Shown here: positions 43,031-55,500 of the stretch, one piece after another
How the letters are laid out: every line of letters starts with the position of its first letter
Position numbering within the stretch: position 1 is the first letter of the stretch
From: Elusimicrobiota bacterium
GTDB lineage: Bacteria > Elusimicrobiota > Elusimicrobia > 2-02-FULL-39-32
DNA: 64,000 bases
Direction: 5' to 3'
Assembly (NCBI GenBank): GCA_016180425.1
Contig: JACPBF010000008.1
Coordinates: 97,318-161,317 of the forward strand
Notes under the pieces: model-generated
What the model was told of the DNA's origin: nothing
The model's database searches: none
What the model saw: only the letters and a program-made list of their open reading frames with translations
Position numbers and translations under genes: made by a program

Positions 43031-43530
43031 GCCTTAGCAAATATTTCTGGGACATTAACCATCAGGCGCTAAAAGAAACTAAAAACGTTCTACAAAACCC
43101 GCTGCATCCTAAATATCTGCAAAGGGCTTTAACCCTGCTTTCCCGATGTGATGACCCTAAAAAACTATTCAGTTTTTTGAATGAAGAGCAATTTATTAAA
43201 AATTGGCCTAGAATTCGGCGTTATTGGAATAAAAATTGGGGGGCTCAAGATTTTAAGGCTTGGTGGGATACAATTTATGAAAGAAAAATAGAAAAACGCG
43301 GGTTAGCCATAAAACCCAAAGGGGAGCTAATGGCTATTTTTAAAACCATTGGCAACATCATTAAACAAAGCCGAATGAGCAAGAATTTAAGCCAATTCGA
43401 TTTAGCGCGAATAGCTGGAATTAGCCAGCCTGATATTTCAGCCATTGAAAAAGGTAAAAAAAACATCACCCTAGAAACTTTATTTCGGATTACTAGAAGT
43501 TTAGAGATCAAAAACCTCCCTCTAAAATAA
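43027..43530 (+). CDS. Two-part antitoxin: helical N-terminus and Xre helix-turn-helix
   Basis: The N-terminal 95 residues are helical and carry a WDTIYERKI-type ending seen in partners of AbiEii-type toxins. The C-terminal 65 residues are an HTH_3/Xre domain (SKNLSQFDLARIAGISQPDI, then KKNITLETLFRITRSL). The 4-bp overlap with the nucleotidyltransferase gene indicates one operon. The likely role is neutralising the toxin and repressing transcription. The fused helical part is not recognised as a named family. Confidence 0.75.
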   Translation: MSLSKYFWDINHQALKETKNVLQNPLHPKYLQRALTLLSRCDDPKKLFSFLNEEQFIKNWPRIRRYWNKNWGAQDFKAWWDTIYERKIEKRGLAIKPKGELMAIFKTIGNIIKQSRMSKNLSQFDLARIAGISQPDISAIEKGKKNITLETLFRITRSLEIKNLPLK

Positions 43531-43542
43531 AATCTGACTACT

Positions 43543-46500
43543 TTACTGGTTTGTTTCTACTAATTTTCTGGAGAGAGAATCTTGGTCAAAAATTGGCGTG
43601 AGGGGTTGAACCTTGCTGCTAGAGAGAATCAGCAATATCCTAATCTTTTTTTCAAGATTGGGCCTTATCCTAAACAAACCCTCATTGCTGGTAAAGACTT
43701 GCACAAACAGTTCTGAATCTAATCTTTTTAGTTCTAAAAGTTTTGCTTTTAACGCTGAATAAAGAGCCTCTGCCTCAATACCTTTGACTGGATCCATTGC
43801 TTGAAATAACAATAAATCCTTTCTTGTGACTACAACTCCTCCAAAGCAAACATTCCCCAGCATTGCATCTGTAAGATTGTACTGATGGATCAGTTCTCTT
43901 CTTAACTTAAAAATATCAATCTTATCCTTGTTCGTAAAAAGAGGCACAATGATCTTAGTTTCTGTTTTGTAAGCGATCTCAATCTGTTTGGCTAATGCTG
44001 CAAGCTCAAGATCAGAGTAATCTCCGACATCAAAAGCATTGATAATGAGACCATTATTTTTTTCAAACGCCATTTTAAGATAAAGCCCAATATTTGGAAT
44101 CATGGCTCTCGCTAGATTCATGATAAAATGAGTCGCAAAAGAAAGGAAAACAATAGTTGAAAAGGAAAAAATCAGGAAAGGGAATTGAAAAGGGAGGAAA
44201 GGCAATGCAATATTAACTAAAGCAATGAGTACCGAATCCCTGAAATTTGAAGACGGGGCGCGCGAATTAAAAAATTTTGCCGCTAGCGGAGTATGTCCTA
44301 ATACAAGAATAGGCCACGATCCCAAATAAGAGACCTTAAGCGCGCGGGCAATGTCTCCGGTAAAAATAAATACCGGTAAGCCAAAAAAGAGACTGCTCAC
44401 AGCAAAAGAGATGAGATTTTCCCACCATGGCGCAATGGCAATATCATAATTCTGGAAAAGAATTTTTCTATATTTATGGGGAAAGATTGGCAGGAGAAAT
44501 TTTATTGTCTGTTCCTTTAGCCATTCCATGACCCCCCCATTATTTTCTTTCGCAACATTGCCACCATTACTTTGATCCACAATATCTGAGCTGTTTGATT
44601 GAGATTCTGTTTGAATCCCGCGCTTGCCGGCTTCTTCCTTGAGCCATCCATATATCAGCAGAACCACTTCCTTGCGTAAACTGCGATGGTTGCGTAAACT
44701 GCGATAGTTAGCTTTATCCGCTGTTTCTGGATAAAAAACTTCAAAGCTCAGGTTCTTAATGTGTACTAAAGCGCGAGGTAGTTCACCCCATTTTTCAACC
44801 ATCCATGCTTTAATATATTCATCTTCTAAATTTTTAAAATATTCCTGCATCATTATTTTTAGAGGTTTCACCCCATCTGGAAAAAATAGTTTCTTCTCTT
44901 GATCTAAAGAATTAATCATCAGAATCAATGTCATAATTTTTTCCATGATGCCTTCAATTCCTAAACCATATTCTTTCAACAACTCTTCATCTTCGTTATG
45001 ATTTGGAGTTTGCTTCAAATGCTCAGTATATTGCTCCAATGTCAGGAGTTCCTCTAAATCCGCTTCCTCACCTGCAAACGTAAAATCTTGCCAATGAATA
45101 GACTCTTTAAAGAGCCCAGAATTTTGCTTGATAGCTTCTGTGCGTCCCAATTCTTTTGCGATCCTGTATATGAGTTCTTCTTCAGACAAAACAGTTCCTT
45201 TAGAAATAAGACCCATACTGAAAAGAGCCCGCGAGATTCTTTTTCTTAAACCCAATAAATTAGGGTCTCTATTAAGAAGCTGAGAGAACTTAATAAGCCG
45301 ATGGGGCGTCAATACCCGATAAAAAACCAGGAAGGGATCCACAGGATCTCCATTTGAATCGTCAAGCTGATCTGCATTGTTAAAATCTCCGGATCCATTC
45401 GGCAGCTGAAAAATTTGGCGGTGTCCAAGCATCTGAATAAATCCATTTGTTTCCTTTAACAGATGATACCCTTCTATAGCTCTTCTCGCCTCTTCTTGAG
45501 TAACAATTCCATCATAATAGGATGCCGACAATATACCTCCATTCAAAAAATAAGGTCTTCTGCCCAGAGTTCGATTCTGACCTGATCCTTTGACAGCCAG
45601 CCATGTTCCATCCTTTAATGGAAAATAGGCAGTTCGGCCATTCGCCACATTCCAAGTCCTAGAGCGATAAATCTCATCTCTATTCTTTGGCAAATCTTCT
45701 GGCTTCATCACATCATCTGTAACTCCTACAATTATTTTGAATCCTTCCTTTGCCATGCGCTCTGGCGCATCCGCGAATCCCGCCATGCCCGCTAAAAACG
45801 CGCTGTGACTATTTAATAATGCTTCCCCGCCAATTTTATCTAGCGCCTTTCGATTCACAATATTCAAAGATCCAACCTGCCCTTTATTTTCTTCTAGAAC
45901 TACCATAAATACTGGACGGAGAGAACGGTCATCCAACAACGCTTCCAGCACTTCTGGTGTAAATGATTTTTTAAGTTCCGGGTATTGGGCAAAATTATTC
46001 TCTTCAAAATATTTATCTAGTTTGAGTTCGTATGCAGATTGGCTTTCGTTTTCCCAAGAATCTCTCTTATTTTTTTGGACTCCAGCGCTTTGAATAGCGC
46101 CTAAGATATTATTTTCTAAGGGCGGTGAAAATTTTCCTTCATAATTTTCCGTAAACAACGGCACAAAACCATGAACAGCAAATCCGCTGGCGCTCTGATG
46201 TTCAGGAGGTAACGCATAAGTTACTTGCGTTGTCTCTACATGTTTTTCAAAGGCACTCCCATCCACCGGTTTTTCAAACTTTCTAAAATAACCTCCGCCG
46301 GGCGCTTTAGTGAGAACTTTAACGCTCCCTCCATTCACAGATACGACCCTTGCAAGAAAACTGGAGCGGCCTAGAAACATAAATCCGATTCCACCCCCGC
46401 CCACGGCCCCATAACTGAAATGGTCTTTTCTTATTGGGTAGAGCTTACCTTCTCTATATGACTTTTCATCGAAAATTTGGCCAATATCTTCCACTGGGTT

Positions 46501-49500
46501 TTCTTGTGGATTCATAACGCCGGGTCCCCAATCAAAAGAACAATATTCACAGCCATTTTCTGTTATGCGCCAAAAAAAGACAAAATTCCCATCTGCATGT
46601 TGAAAATTATTATCACGAATACCGGAATAATAAATTTGTCGCATTTTACTATTAATCCCTTTAGGTAATCCGAAAGGTTCTCCGCGTTCATCTTTTTTAC
46701 CATCAATGGAGTATTCTTCGTAATTTTTCACAATTACCCCATCAAAACCAAGTTTACGCGCTTCGCAAATGAGTTTATCGCGGGAGTCTCTGCCTTCGAG
46801 CCAAATCTTATAGAGCTCTTGCAATGAATCATCTGATTTTAAACTATGGTCATCATCACTATCCAAAATAGAAGCGGCGGAAGGTATAGGGATGTGTCTG
46901 GAGATGTCAGCGGGAAGCAGGCTCTTAAACCAACTAATAATCTTCTGTATGCTTTCAATGTGCTGATTGTAAAAATTGTGCAATGTAATATTGAGGTTTC
47001 TTCCTAATATCCCGCCAATGACCATTGCGCCCGAATATCCAACAAATAGCGTCCACGAAGGAAATAAAACTGCGTAACTAAATACCAAAAACAAAAATAA
47101 AATAGCAGGAGTTACCATCGCTCCTGCCAAAATTGCGCCTATAATAAACTTGTCAATCTCTCTATCTTGATGGGCTCTCTGAAATGCAATTCCTGTTGTC
47201 ACAGACCAAATACCTAAAGCCCACCCCCACTCGCTCCACCAAACACCGGAAATCATGGAAGCTGTTAGCCATGTGAGGATTGCCAAAGAACCAACTCCAG
47301 CAAGGATAAGAGAAGTTTTGTCCGTTGGTTCCATCTTTTTAAGATCATCCAATAAACTATGATCTGCCAATCCTTTTCTGACCAAATCAGAGCCGATCTG
47401 TTTCATAATCGCTTTTGCAAACACATTTGATATTGGCGCAAAAAATCCCTGCTCCAATTTCCCCGCAATCCCAATCTCCGCCCATTTCAGTCCTAAAATT
47501 GAAGCTGTTGGAGGGTCACTCCTTTGGCTGTCTTCCAATTCGAACCCCAAGTTGGATGCTGCATCACTGCTACTTTTTTTGTTTGTCATCAAATAATAAC
47601 CAATATCATTCCCTAACTCGGTGATCTCAAAACCAGCTTCTTTAAATGCGTTTAAAAAGTCTAAATTTTCATTTGGAACTATGGAATTAAACCCTAGAGC
47701 TGTTAAAAACCTGCCTTCTGGCTTAAGAACTCGTCTCACTTCTTTAGCCGCTCCTCTGTAAAATGCAGGCTGATCTTTTGAATTCATCCCCCAATGCAAC
47801 AGGCGAGCGCTGTACGCTGTATCGAATTCATTTTCAGCAAACGGCATGGATTGGGTTTCGGGTGCATCCAATGCCAAATCAATATTTAAAATCCGGCTAT
47901 TAAAAATTTCGTCCGCGCTGCCGCCAAAATTCTTTTGAACTAATCTTGCCATAACATTGAATGAATCATTCTCGCGAACTCGATCCATTGCTGTTTCCAG
48001 CCTCATGAATTTCTGCTGTTTTAATGCCCCTTCATGTGATAGAGAAATCTCTTGCCGGAGCTCTGTCCCCTCTATTGACTGAGATTCATGCTTAATAAAT
48101 TCTTTTACTTTCTCATAACCAATGGTAAAACCATCATCAAATATAAAGACTCCTTGATTTGTTCCTGAGGGAACAGACTGCAAAATCCCGCGATGGTCCA
48201 TCCGATGATCGAGGACATCCCCTGCTCTTAGGCTGGAATGATAATAAATAAAGGTCACATGATCTCCGGGTTTTAAAGCTTCCAAACCTTGCGCAGGCAT
48301 CATCTGCCATTTACCTAAAACAATTTGTTTTGATTTTTTGGTTTCAACTGAGCCTAAGATATTGCCTTCTGAAATAAAAGAAAATCCCCCCTGATAATCC
48401 GTGATTGAAAAAGGAGCGAATCCATGCGCGGCAAATCCTGTAACATTTTTGTGCTCAGCAGGCAAGCGGAACTGCTTTTGTATTGCCGGTAGGATCGTTC
48501 CCAATTCCCCTGCAGCTCTTTTATTTGCAATATGAATTTCTCCATTGTTTACGGATACAATTCTTGCAAGAGAACTCGCTTTAGCAAGAGCTCTAAAACC
48601 ATTTCCATCGCCACTCTTTAACCTATTCAAGCCATTAAACGGTTTTCCTTTTCTATAGGATTTTACGGAAAAAATTCGCCCAATATTTCGAACTGGTTTA
48701 GAACGAGCATTGATCACTCCCAGTCCCCAATCGAAATATAAATACTCATATCCTTCCAATGTTTCCCGCCAGAAATAAACACCGTTGCCAGTAGTGTGCT
48801 GTTGGTTATTTTCTTTAATCCCAGTCTGATAAATTGAATACGTATTAACATACTTCCTACTTAAAGGAGAGTCGTACTGAGCTTTCTGATTCCCATTCAA
48901 TGGCTTTTCAATGTCATTTTCAATAATCAAACCATCAAAACCAAGTTTACGCGCTTCACAGATCAGCTCATCTCTGGAATCTTTTCCTTTCAACCAAATT
49001 TCGTAAAGTCTTTGCAATGAATCGCCTGATTTAATCTGCTTGTCATGGTCACTATCCAATGCTGAAGCGCTAGAGGCATGAGTAAAATCTTTTGTTCTTC
49101 TCATTGCAGTAAATAAAACTCCTGCTTCCTCCAAAGTTTTAGGACACCCTTCATCAAACTTTATCCCATAGGCCTTAAAAAGAAATCGTTGAACCGCAGG
49201 TTGTCGGATCAGTTCTAATGCATCTTCTACACGATTAGAAGACGGCGTTAAATAATCTTCTAATCCTTGGAGTAAATGTTCCAACTGAAAAGGAGGATTT
49301 TCTTCTAGCTGTTCAAAAGAATCCGACAAAATTTTATCTAATCCTTCTTCCTTTGCTCTGCTTGCGCGTATAATAAGCCACCTTATGATCGCGTAATTAA
49401 CATAAAGCTGTCGTAAATCAGTTTCTTTAAATAGTTCCTGATTTATCCTAATCAGTTCTTTTAATTCATCTGGGGGCATGGGAGAGAGCCACTGAGCCAG

Positions 49501-52500
49501 ATAGGTAGGAGAACTGCCATAACTAAATTTCACCTTAGGTAAAAGCAGAATGGATGCAAGTCCTTTGATTAAGACATGAACTATTTTTGGATTTTCCTTA
49601 GTTTTTAAAATTACCTTTTGTATCCATCTTGCAGAGCCTCTAATGGTTCTTTTGAATTTTTGTCTTACGACTAAATCATCATCAACAATCTTAAGCCAAC
49701 GCAGCAACTGTTCTTTTTTTAGATCAAACAGATCTATTGATTCTTGAGGAAGGGGTAAACTTCTGATCCATAGTTCTAATTTTGGAAGGTGATATAAAAT
49801 CAAAGATCTCAAAAATTTTATGTTTGTTGTGCTTTTTGATTGCGACTCTTTAACTCCAAAATAATTCAGCATCAAATGCTGGAGCGCGAACTCAATGACT
49901 CCAAACCGAAAAGCTTGTCCATGTTCTGATCTTGCATGGTTGCCTACTGATAGATAAGGCAATGAATCTACTAAATCTTGAAAAAATTGAAGGGAATTAA
50001 TTTCGCTCTCCTCGGTCTCGGCAATACTTCCCACATCTATTCCACCAGGATACATCTTAACCATCCAGCCGCCTTGTTCAGAGATTAATTGTTCCACTGC
50101 TCTTCTTAAACCTTCTGCTGGATCATAGTTCCTTACTTTTACATTTGAATCTAAGAAAGAAATATCCGTACCTTCAGGCGCTAATAGATAGGAATCAGCT
50201 GTTAAATGAAAATCGCCTAAAATAAACGTATCGTTTGCAGAGATATTGATTAACTGTGTCTCTAAATCTTTCAGTGGACAGACTACAGCATAGGGTTGCA
50301 ACTCATGCGCTGCGCGAACTAGTCCTCCTAACGCAAAATGGAGTGTGGGTCTAAAAAATGGTTGATCATCAGATTCCCAATCAGCCAATCCCCTACTCTC
50401 TTTCGCTTCCGCCCTTAGAATGCCTCCTTTTGGAAAAATAGAGGTTGCATGCACAGCAAACAATTTTGATTTAATTTCTTCTGCAGTTTTCGGTTTTACA
50501 TCCTTGGATAGAAAAATTGGGTATTTTTTCACTTCCATTTCAAGCTCTCTAAACATGGTTTCAACTGAACTAGAAAAATATAACCGCTTTTGATCCCTGT
50601 CAAATTGGAATCTGCTGGATTGCCAGCCATACCTAACAAAGAGGTTTTCAAGCCCTTTTTTACCGCCCGCATCGCGCGTATAACTAGCTGCATCGGATTG
50701 ATAATAGATGGTTAAGAGATTAAAAAACTGATTGATAGACAAAATCGTATTGTTTGCCATAGTTCTAATTTTTTCTGCCGCTTCCTCTAAACTAATAAGT
50801 TTTTGAAGGTACATCCCAATTGGATCACCCTCAAATAAAACAAGCATTAAAGCGATTTCCTGCTCACTTAAAGGAAGCTTATGCGCAATTTTTTCAATGA
50901 TCTCTCTGGTATGGAGATGCTGATCGCCCATGCGATCTTTCTTAAAAGCTATAGGCTTTCCAATATCGTGAAGAGCAAGCATCAATTTAAAAGTTCGTTT
51001 ATCAATTCCGGCCGGTAACTCAATACCGCCAAAATATTTTTCAAACTGTTTTAAAACCATGGCAGTATGTTGTTCTAAGGTATAACCTTCACTGACCCCT
51101 GTTTTTGCCTTATATAATTTTGCAAGCATTGGATCTCTTTTTAAAACCCTGATAAGATTTCGAGGTTTAAAGTCTGCTCTTTTCAATACTTTAGATACCG
51201 CTTCTTTAAAAAGATTTTGCAGAGGAAAGTAAGGTTTTTTAGCATTTAATTTTTCTTCAAATCTTTTGCTATAAGCTGTTCTAAATACCCGCAAACCTTT
51301 AATTTTAAATACAATAGATTCGCTTAAAAAAGTGAGAGTATTGACAGTGAAATGAATCAGGAATGATTGTGGGTCAGAAGGTGAAAAACCAAAATAAAGA
51401 TTGATGCTGGCAATAAAGATTGAGAGGATTAGATTGGTGACCGCTTCTTTATGTGGGACTAGCCGATGAAGCGCTTGTATTTCAGACAAAGCATTGACGT
51501 ACTTTGGCATAGAAACCAATGGACTTGCCTGTGGCAAATTGTCCTTTGATTCCTTGTGGTTAGGCACAGGCGGACTGCGCTCGCTATCTTTCCCGATAAA
51601 ATTAAAAAGGTGCAGGATCATAAATGTTCCCCATCCCCAATTGGCTGAAATTGTTGAAGCCAGATGAATATCGCCACCAGTTATGAGATAGACTAGCCCA
51701 TAGGTCAATCCGTAAGAAATTAAATTTTCCAGCCAAGGCGCGATCCCTAAATCATAAAAGGTTGGCGAAAGTTTTGGAAACAATCTTAATACAAAATCTT
51801 TTATTGCAAAAATGATTCCGCCAAAATCTCTTTGCTCTTTCTTTTTTTTGGTCCTATCTATTTTTGTTTTTACTTTTGAATGGTATGGGAGCTTTAAAAC
51901 TTGTTTAGAAAAATCTCTATTTTTTTGAATCTCTAAATAATAGTCGTATGGGGTCATTGGTTGAAGCTGAGTTAAATTCCCTTGTGCAATCTCCATATTC
52001 AACCTAACTTCATTTTTGAATTCTGACGGCGCTGATTCAAAAACAATTCTCAAATATTCAATTTGTTTTTTTAGTTTGGAAGCTGCTGCCAATAAATCAA
52101 AAGTATAGTCATACCAGGCAAGAAGAAGACTATAATAATCAGAGTTTGTTAAATCAGTCATTTCTAATGAGCTAATGATTTTAAAAAATTCTCTTTTAAA
52201 ATCTTCTGATTGCATTAAGGCAACCATTCCTTGAGGAGTAAAACCAGACTTTTCAAGCAGACGATTACATCTCTCTAACTTAAGGATTCTCTGCTCCCAA
52301 TTTCCAACTCCTCCTTCCAATTTTATCCGAATCTCCTCTTTATTCTCTGCATATCTCTCCTTTGCAGTTTGAGTCATTTGTCTTAAGGATGCATAATCCA
52401 TTTTATAAGTCTTTGATCTTGAACTTAAACCATGTTTTCTGATCGCTAAATAATAATCAGATGCAATAAACTTAGCCCATAGATACAAAGCTACTTCTGC

Positions 52501-55500
52501 ATGATCCTTTAGCGCTAAAAGATGATTTTTTTCTTCCTCTGAAATTTTTCCAGATTTCAGCAAGCTGTTTCCCAACCCTTTAATTGCATATTCAAATCCA
52601 TTGTTCTCTCTAAAACCTTCTATCTCGTATAAGGAATATAAAGAACTCCTCACAGCATTCTCTAAATCCAAAGTACTGTGATTATATTCAAAAGGAAAAT
52701 GATGAAGAGGCCGAACATCGTAATAATCTGTAAAAGCGCAGTCAAACTCTCTATTTAATACAATCAAATTCTCTACATGGGACAATGGGACAAAACCTTC
52801 AGCTAGATGTTCTCCAATCTCTCTGCCCATTTCATACGCGATTTTTTTAACCTTTTCATTTTTATCCATAAAATCATAAGCATTGTTATTTTTAAAGCTG
52901 GCTCTTACATTACCCGGAGATAATCTCATTAAATAACCTTGTACTTCATGATTTTGATTGATAAAATGCGCATTTGCTAAAGCACGAGGCATAAAACCAT
53001 TCTGAAACCTAGTCCTAGAACGCATGGCCTCTAAATTTTCGTATTCTAAATCAGACTCTTCTACTACAGCCCCTCCTCTTAAATAACTATCTTTATAGTC
53101 AAAACCTCCTTCAGGAGCGCCAACCCCTTTGATCTCAACTACGAATTCCTTGCCTCTAATTTCAAGCACAACTGGCAATCCATCTTTTAATAAAACACCA
53201 CTCCTTCCAGTAGCTCTGCCTGACATATGATCTTCCCCAACTGCCATCAAAACAGAGTATGGACTTTCAATTTTTGAAGAAGTGTAAAAAATTTTCCCTG
53301 CGCTAAAGATATCCCTTAACCAGCTTGGCAGACTCGCCCACTCAAAACTTGTGTTCATCTCTTTAATCTCTACCTCTGCCAGCTTTAATGGCACTCTCTG
53401 CATTTCACGATCTCCATCCCACCCTCCAAATGGGGATACAGTTTCTGGATCTATATCCCGCACACTTTCAAACATGGATGATTTTGAAAAGACTGGCTGA
53501 ATTTTTCCCTGCTCATCTCGCACAAATCCCATCAAAGCTCCTCTATTTAATTTTGCTTTAGAAAATCTCTTTTTTAATTCAGCTTCAAGAATTACAGTTA
53601 TCTGTGTCTCCCTTAAGCTATCATCTATGGGTTGCGCACCTTTGATAAGCCCGCGCGCTAGCGCCTCTTCCTTTGCTAATGGAAAAAATTCCCCCTCTCC
53701 CTTATCATCTTCTTCTCTTAAATCATCTGCAGGATGTTCGCTTCTAAATTCTACAGAATCATGATTTAGTTGTTTAAGCAAGTCTGCGCCGTAAAACTCC
53801 ATGGCATATTTCATAATTGGGCGCGCATATCTTTTTGGAAGCGGGGTATCAGCTTTATCACTTAAAATTCCCAGATTCATGTGGTCAACTATTTTCATGG
53901 GTCTTCGAGCAAGCGTTTTCCTTTTGACAAGGTCTAACTCCTTCCATACTCGTTCAATCTCCTCGCTAATTTCTCTTCGAATTATTAGAGCCTTTTCTAA
54001 CTGCGCAGGCACATCCACAATATTTAAATGGCTAGCTAAAGCACCTCTTAACTTTATTCTTCCATCCTCATCCAGTGAATTAAAATGACGATATTGTTCA
54101 AGAAGTTCCGATAACTTTGTAACTAATTGGGAAGCTAATCCCGCAGGCCGTACGCGGCGTCCCCTCTTAGATTTTCTCGTATTTAGTTGATGAGTTATTC
54201 CAAACCTCTTCATCTCAGGGATACTGAAATTCAGTCTAGGATCATCAAAAACTGCTGCCAATGCCTTTCTGAAATCACCCTTAAAACTTGGAACTAATAC
54301 CGGGTCCAAAATATGACTTAATTCCCAATTAATAAAATCACCGGATGTAATTTTGTAGAGTTCTTCTCTCAACGCCCTAACACTATCCTCATCATCTTGA
54401 ATGGCATAAAGCCTGTCATAGCGATCAATAATATCCGGGCGCGCTTTGGCGATCGCTTCTCTTATTTCCGCAACTGCTTCAGCTCTTGATATCATTCGGT
54501 CATTAGAAGTCCTGGCCGTTAAAGGATGAGATTCTATTCCTTCTATAAAATAGATATTGGAATTATCATTGGCTGAATCATCGCTAACCAGTTTTCCATT
54601 TAGCCCGTATTTTTCCAAAAATCTTACTGCCCGGTCCCTGAATTGTTCTATTACTTTTGCTTCCCTTTCCAGTTCAGGTTCTAGCATAGAAACCTGAATA
54701 GGTTTTTCATCTACCAAACCATTATCTTTATTTAAAATAATTCGCCAAATTGCTTTTGCATTGGGCTGCATCAATCTCTCTTTTAGTTCGGTCAATATAG
54801 AAATAAACTGATCCGAATAAATTCCAAGGGAATTTCTCATTGTTTCTTTATGGGCAGACAAATATTTATCAACTTCTTTTTTACTGCTAATTCCAGGCGT
54901 ATTCCAAAGATAGAGGTCGTGCAAAGGAAGCGAAACAAAACCATTCCCAATCACCACATTCACTTTTCTCTGTTCTATCGGCTTAATTTGTTTTGTTTCC
55001 TGAGCATATTGAAGATTCCACCTAGTAAGCATCACATGGACAGCGGAAATATCAGTGCCCGACACTGAATTTGCTCCCAATCTAAGAGCAACTAGCAGTC
55101 CCACGCCTGTTCCAACTCCGATTTCTAAAACACTTTTGTTCTTAAATAGTTCACGACGATTATAGAGAACCCGCTGATAACTTTTGCTTTCTTTATCTGT
55201 TGGCAAAAAAACGCGATCCCTATTCAAAACTAACATTGTGAATGGGTCGCCTAAGTTTCGCGGGGCTTTGGCGCTATGATTTAAATAGGGATCGGCTTTA
55301 ATTGTTTTGATTGACACCTCGCTGTAAGTCCCTATTGGAGTAAAATCACCAGGAAATAAAACATCGGCAGCGGCATTTGCTTGCGCTGTCGCATTAAAAT
55401 TTATATCTAAACCTTGAAACAACGGATATTCCGTTAAATTTAAAAAGTAGGGATTGTCAGACATAACGATGATTCCATATGGAATCTCTTGTTCCATGCT

